Shown: piece after piece, positions 23,585-26,564 of the stretch | Layout: each line of letters starts with the position of its first letter | Numbering within the stretch: position 1 is the first letter of the stretch | Origin: JADFRG01 sp964590515 | GTDB lineage: Bacteria; Chloroflexota; Anaerolineae; Anaerolineales; E44-bin32 | Assembly: GCA_964590515.1 (NCBI GenBank) | Contig: CAZPZD010000035.1 | Location: 1 to 26,564, forward strand | Length of the DNA: 26,564 bases | Direction: 5' to 3' | Position numbers and translations under genes: made by a program | Notes under the pieces: generated by a model | What the model was told of the DNA's origin: nothing | What the model saw: only the letters and a program-made list of their open reading frames with translations | Databases searched by the model: none

Positions 23585-23941
23585 ATGGCACGAGCAGCGA
23601 CGACAACGGATGCGTTCAATGCAGTGGCGGAACCCCGGCGGCGTCAGATCTTGGACGTCCTTGCCAGCGGGGAACGCCCCGTGAACGACCTGGTCATGCT
23701 GATTGGCCTGGCTCAGCCGCAGGTCTCCAAGCACCTCCGGGTGCTTCGAGAGGTGGGTCTGGTGGAGGTGAGAGGTGAGGGGCGCCAGCGGATCTATCGG
23801 CTGAACGGCCAGCCGCTGAAGCCGATCCACGACTGGGTCAAGGAATACCAGCTGTCGTGGGAAGAGCGGTTCGAAGCACTGGACGAGCTGTTGGAGGAAC
23901 TCAAGCAAGAGGAGGAGGCAGATGGTAGCAGTGACGAGTAG
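23585..23941 (+). CDS. ArsR-family HTH regulator (AHSA1-associated)
   Basis: This 118-residue winged-helix protein has AEPRRRQILDVLASGERPVN followed by DLVMLIGLAQPQVSKHLRVL and REVGLVEVRGEGRQRIYRLN, the standard ArsR core (about 12-75). The C-terminal helix is acidic. The metal-binding Cys motifs of SmtB/ArsR proper are absent, as is usual for the subgroup paired with AHSA1/SRPBCC proteins. It overlaps the next gene by 20 nt, so the two are co-translated. The palindrome in its promoter is the likely binding site. The ligand is unknown and may be bound by the partner protein. Confidence 0.92.
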   Translation: MARAATTTDAFNAVAEPRRRQILDVLASGERPVNDLVMLIGLAQPQVSKHLRVLREVGLVEVRGEGRQRIYRLNGQPLKPIHDWVKEYQLSWEERFEALDELLEELKQEEEADGSSDE

Positions 23942-24440
23942 TGGAACGGCAGTGGTGACGCTCCCTGCGGACACGCAGATCAAGATCGTGCGGGAGTTCA
24001 ACGCCCCCAAGCACCTGGTGTACAAGGCGTACACCACACCCGAGCTCATCAGGCGTTGGTGGAATGCCAAGCGCGGCCAGGTGACGGTGGCCGAGGTCGA
24101 TCTGCGGGTCGGCGGGAAGTGGCGCTACGTGATGGTGACGCCCGACGGGTTCGATGTGGGCTTCCACGGCGAGTTCCGGGAGATCGTCACCAACGAGCGA
24201 CTCGTGTCGACCGAGATCTTCGAGGGCATGCCCGGCATGGAAATGCCGCCGGAGCAGGGCGACGACTCCGCGGCGGTGAACACGTTGACGCTCACCGAGA
24301 AAGCCGGGCGCACCACCCTCACGATTCTCTCCGACTATCCCAGTCGAGAGATCCGGGACATCGTCATCGAGTCCGGCATGGAAGCCGGCATGCAGGACGC
24401 GATGGACCTGCTCGAGCAGGTGGTGGTTTCGCTCAGCTAG
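23922..24440 (+). CDS. SRPBCC/AHSA1 domain protein
   Basis: This 172-residue protein has the AHSA1/START-like fold: IKIVREFNAPKHLVYKAYTT, then PELIRRWW and DLRVGGKWRYVM, DGFDVGFHGEFREIV, LTEKAGRTTLTILS and a C-terminal helix GMQDAMDLLEQVV. The hydrophobic cavity of this fold binds small lipophilic molecules. The biological role of the stand-alone bacterial proteins is mostly unknown despite the Hsp90-activator name. Pairing with an overlapping ArsR gene is a very common arrangement and suggests one controls or senses with the other. The start ATG lies inside the ArsR 3' end, after GAGGAGGCAG. Confidence 0.9.
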   Translation: MVAVTSSGTAVVTLPADTQIKIVREFNAPKHLVYKAYTTPELIRRWWNAKRGQVTVAEVDLRVGGKWRYVMVTPDGFDVGFHGEFREIVTNERLVSTEIFEGMPGMEMPPEQGDDSAAVNTLTLTEKAGRTTLTILSDYPSREIRDIVIESGMEAGMQDAMDLLEQVVVSLS

Positions 24441-24532
24441 TGACGCTGGGGCAGTACGGACCATCGGGACATCGTTCCCGGTGGTCCTGCCCCGGTGCAG
24501 GATCAAGCCATGACCAAAGGTGCGAGGACCTT

Positions 24533-25225
24533 ATGACACACAAAGAGATAACAGAGCCAGTGACGGCGATCTCACTCACAGCAGCCCGGCTGTCGATAGC
24601 GGCGGTGATTACGTATCAGTTGACACTTATCGCGCTGATCTTCATTAGGCCAGATCTGGACCCTTCATGGCACACACTGAGTGAGTGGGCCATCGGGCCT
24701 TACGGCTGGATAATGTCAATGGCATTCCTTGTCTCAGCCGTGAGCTACGCTGCCTTATTTGTGGCGCTAAGGTCGCAACTAAGGGGCATCATTGGCCGTA
24801 TCGGACTCGGAATACTTCTGATTTGCGCTGTTGGCACAGTTGGTGTGGGCCTCTTTACCACAGATCCGTTCGACACGCCTCAGGATGCGATATCGAGGAC
24901 CGGAATGGTTCATATGATATCCGCCTTTGGCGCCCTAATGCTCTTTCCATTTGCTGCATTGCTTATCAACCTGAGCCTGGCGCTCAAGAACCAAGCGTGG
25001 GCAACGGCGCGGCGGGTTCTGCTACGGAGCGCTGGTTTACCACTGCTTGGCTTGGTAGGTTTCTGGGTGCACCTTGCCATTTATGTGATCCCGCTTGGCG
25101 ACAACGCTTATGGCCCGGGCGTCCCTCTTGGCTGGCCGCCTCGGTTCCTATTTTTGATATATATGGTGTGGCTGATAACCTTGGCTTTGCAGGCGATCAA
25201 GGTGCGCAGCCAATCGAGGGTTTGA
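24533..25225 (+). CDS. DUF998 family membrane protein
   Basis: From ATG 24533 (GAGG 8 nt upstream) the product is 230 residues with six hydrophobic segments. DUF998 features are HTLSEWAIGPYGW after the first helix, GLFTTDPFD in the middle and GMVHMISAFGAL at the start of helix four. The function of the family is unknown. The same frame is open far upstream through the AHSA1 gene, but that part is out-of-frame coding. Base composition is more AT-rich than in the genes to its left, and an attC-like element lies 233 nt after its stop, so it may be acquired DNA. Confidence 0.8.
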   Translation: MTHKEITEPVTAISLTAARLSIAAVITYQLTLIALIFIRPDLDPSWHTLSEWAIGPYGWIMSMAFLVSAVSYAALFVALRSQLRGIIGRIGLGILLICAVGTVGVGLFTTDPFDTPQDAISRTGMVHMISAFGALMLFPFAALLINLSLALKNQAWATARRVLLRSAGLPLLGLVGFWVHLAIYVIPLGDNAYGPGVPLGWPPRFLFLIYMVWLITLALQAIKVRSQSRV

Positions 25226-25755
25226 AGCGTATACGAAGGGCGATGAAGGCCTGGCCACCGAATCACCGCTCATGGTGCTTTGTGATTCCAGGTCCGGATA
25301 CGGCACGCTCAGCCGCAGGCATCTCTGGAACTGGGCCCGCCGCTCCCAGAAGGTGGCGTCGCCCTGTACTGGCAGAGGAGCGGTCAGCCTTTGATCTGTA
25401 CAGGTTGGGCGACAGGCTGCCTCAAGAGAGCCATGTAAATCTCGGCGGGTGGAGTGCGGCCTAACGGCCTCGAGCTGAGCGGCGCCGCTACGCGACCTCG
25501 AACATAAATTAGCGCCCTGGCGGCGTCCGCTCCAGCGAGAGGCTGAGAAAAAAGTCCGCCGAAAGATTAATGGTGGGGCGAGATTGCCATATCTCGTGGA
25601 TTTTCCCATTCGCTATCCCAAATTCCCTTCGAACTCGCGCAAGGTGGTGGGGCGAACAATCAATCATCGGATGATTGACCCGACTTTTTACACAGTCTGG
25701 CGAGTGATTAGGCAGCGTGTTGGCGGGAATACTCCTCTTTTTACCGGGCTTCGGG
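25226..25755. other. Non-coding stretch holding an attC-like element and a perfect palindrome
   Basis: No credible gene is seen in these 530 nt: the open frames on both strands have no recognisable domains. The region holds the attC-like element at 25459-25543 and a perfect 9-bp inverted repeat TCAATCATC-G-GATGATTGA at 25660-25678, which is followed by CCCGACTTTTTAC on the plus strand and could be a weak terminator or a binding site. Confidence 0.5.
25459..25543 (+). repeat. attC-like recombination site, copy 1
   Basis: It starts with GCCTAAC, which fits the integron R'' box (RYYYAAC), followed by GGCCTCGAG, C and TGAGC. GAGCGGCGCCGC (25477-25488) pairs with GCGGCG-T-CCGCTC (25520-25532), a 12-bp stem with one extrahelical T and a further unpaired C before AGC. 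The 3' box is GAGAGGC; its AGGC can pair with GCCT, but the GTT of GTTRRRY is lost. The 16-nt 5' block recurs in copy 2. No integrase gene is in the window. Confidence 0.45.
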
Positions 25756-26346
25756 TCAATTGATGAGGAGGTGGCCGTAGTAGTAATCATCGCTAAGCCT
25801 CAATAGCCGCGATTCAGGAGCCAGCAGCTGAGTAGTGGCTCTGAATCCATTGCGGGACGCGTCGTGACCGTGTTCCAGCCTGTAGTAATGAAAGACCGAG
25901 ACAAGTAATCCTGCCATGGAGTTGAGAGCATTCATCAGGTTGGCATCTGAGAAATGATCATCGCGGTGATGTTTGACTGCGTTGTACTTTCTCCACCACA
26001 GTGGATTCCGACCTCCATTGACCCAATTCGACCAGGGATGAAGAGTAAGGCCAAACCCGGGAACGAAGACTGGTTCCTCGGGAAAGGATGGGATCCCGGC
26101 CGTTATGATCTCCCGGTAATGATTGATGTTGTCGGCCGGATTCTGGGGCTGGAGATGCCGACAGATACCTTTGGAGACTACATCTACCTCGGATGCGGAT
26201 GCAAGTAGGAGATGGGCTAGCTCGATTGAATACGCTCTGTAGTTTTTCTCCGAGAACTCTATGTATCGCGCTACTTGGTTAAGATCATCCTCAAGGGCAA
26301 GGAAGTAATTCCAGTGGAGTAGAGTTGCGCTCGCCTGAATGGTCAT
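25756..26346 (-). CDS. Hypothetical helical protein, possibly HEPN-like
   Basis: This 196-residue, mostly helical, soluble protein includes LEDDLNQVARYIEFSEKNYR, ELAHLLLASASEVDVVSKGI and the striking segment NPLWWRKYNAVKHHRDDHF followed by ANLMNALNSMAGLL. The last part recalls the helical bundle of HEPN/abortive-infection-type proteins, but I do not see a clean R-x4-6-H catalytic motif and do not assign a function. The start ATG has an AGGG about 6 nt upstream. Base composition is clearly more AT-rich than in the housekeeping half of the window. It sits alone between two attC-like elements and is oriented opposite to their direction, as a minority of cassette genes are. Confidence 0.65.
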   Translation of the reverse strand: MTIQASATLLHWNYFLALEDDLNQVARYIEFSEKNYRAYSIELAHLLLASASEVDVVSKGICRHLQPQNPADNINHYREIITAGIPSFPEEPVFVPGFGLTLHPWSNWVNGGRNPLWWRKYNAVKHHRDDHFSDANLMNALNSMAGLLVSVFHYYRLEHGHDASRNGFRATTQLLAPESRLLRLSDDYYYGHLLIN

Positions 26347-26418
26347 TTGCGCCCTACCCCTTCTTGTGGGCGGGACCCCGCATCGCGCTTATCATGAAAT
26401 GACTGTCACTCTTGCGCT

Positions 26419-26517
26419 GCCTAACGGCCTCGAGATGAGCCGACCCGGCCAGCCCAAGACTAGAATCGCGCTAAAGCCAAAGACCTGGCTGGCCGGGTCG
26501 GCTCCATCGAGTTGATT
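26419..26517 (+). repeat. attC-like recombination site, copy 2
   Basis: GCCTAAC (26419-26425) and the same GGCCTCGAG block are followed by A and TGAGC. A perfect 18-bp inverted repeat then follows: GAGCCGACCCGGCCAGCC (26437-26454) against 26487-26504, with a 32-nt loop. An extrahelical C precedes ATCGA. The 3' box is GTTGATT at 26511-26517: GTT pairs with the AAC of R'', but the box is not a perfect GTTRRRY. A strong ordinary hairpin or terminator is the alternative reading. Confidence 0.45.
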
Positions 26518-26564
26518 ATATGAAAGCGCTGCACCTCCCGCTACACTGGTAGATGCGACTCAAC

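Noticed and set aside
24056..24532. Upstream part of the 389-codon frame ending in the DUF998 gene
   Set aside because: It is the +2 frame of the AHSA1 gene. DUF998 similarity begins only at ATG 24533, which has its own GAGG.
25148..25609. 153-codon minus-strand frame over the DUF998 3' end and attC-like copy 1
   Set aside because: Overlaps a real gene antisense and a structured repeat; composition is Arg/Ser-rich with no domain.
1..26564. CRISPR array, rRNA genes, replication origin or prophage genes
   Set aside because: Looked for regularly spaced repeats, rRNA-like blocks, DnaA-box clusters and phage structural genes; none seen.

Overview
The window is GC-rich bacterial DNA. The leucyl-tRNA synthetase (N-terminal signature, GFDAFGLPAENAAI block), a transcription-type leucine T-box, c-di-AMP receptor domains and a class A PBP with a long cytoplasmic tail suggest a Chloroflexota (or related Terrabacteria) draft genome. 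This assignment is inference. A 100-N scaffold gap at 17851-17950 divides a dense housekeeping segment (1-17850) from a looser accessory segment (17951-26564).

Housekeeping segment. On the minus strand: a sensor kinase fragment and its OmpR-type regulator (1-797), ridA and leuS (892-3813), a T-box leader (about 3857-3984) and two tRNA-Ala genes (3985-4143). On the plus strand: an M24 peptidase and an overlapping alpha/beta hydrolase (4169-6129), converging on an EF-G-like GTPase (6092-8158). Divergent from that GTPase is a plus-strand pair: a membrane-anchored thioredoxin-fold gene with an in-frame TGA exactly where the first Cys of CxxC should be (UAGC), and a phosphoglycerate-mutase-like metalloenzyme. 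A tightly packed minus-strand operon follows (14323 down to 9752): a six-hairpin (GH63/GDE-like) glycosidase, a CPA1 cation/proton antiporter with a DarA/PstA-type cyclic-di-AMP receptor domain fused to its C-terminus, and a free-standing short DarA protein. A MaoC-type hydratase and a bifunctional class A PBP, cut by the gap, complete this half.

Accessory segment. It has a few unrecognised or secreted ORFs (18040-19641), a frameshifted and truncated IS481-family transposase remnant (about 19842-20266), a TetR regulator divergent from a DrrAB-type ABC exporter (20499-23461), an ArsR/AHSA1 pair with a palindromic operator inside its promoter (23551-24440), and a DUF998 membrane protein. A possible cassette then holds a minus-strand gene of unknown function between two attC-like inverted repeats (25459-25543 and 26419-26517).

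The observations most worth following are: (1) the probable selenocysteine thioredoxin-like protein at 8245-8736; (2) the antiporter-DarA fusion, co-operonic with a second DarA protein and a glycosidase, which reads as a c-di-AMP-responsive ion/osmolyte module; (3) the attC-like pair; and (4) a recurrent promoter layout with the -10 box only 6-8 nt before the start codon, implying leaderless mRNAs and deciding several start codons.
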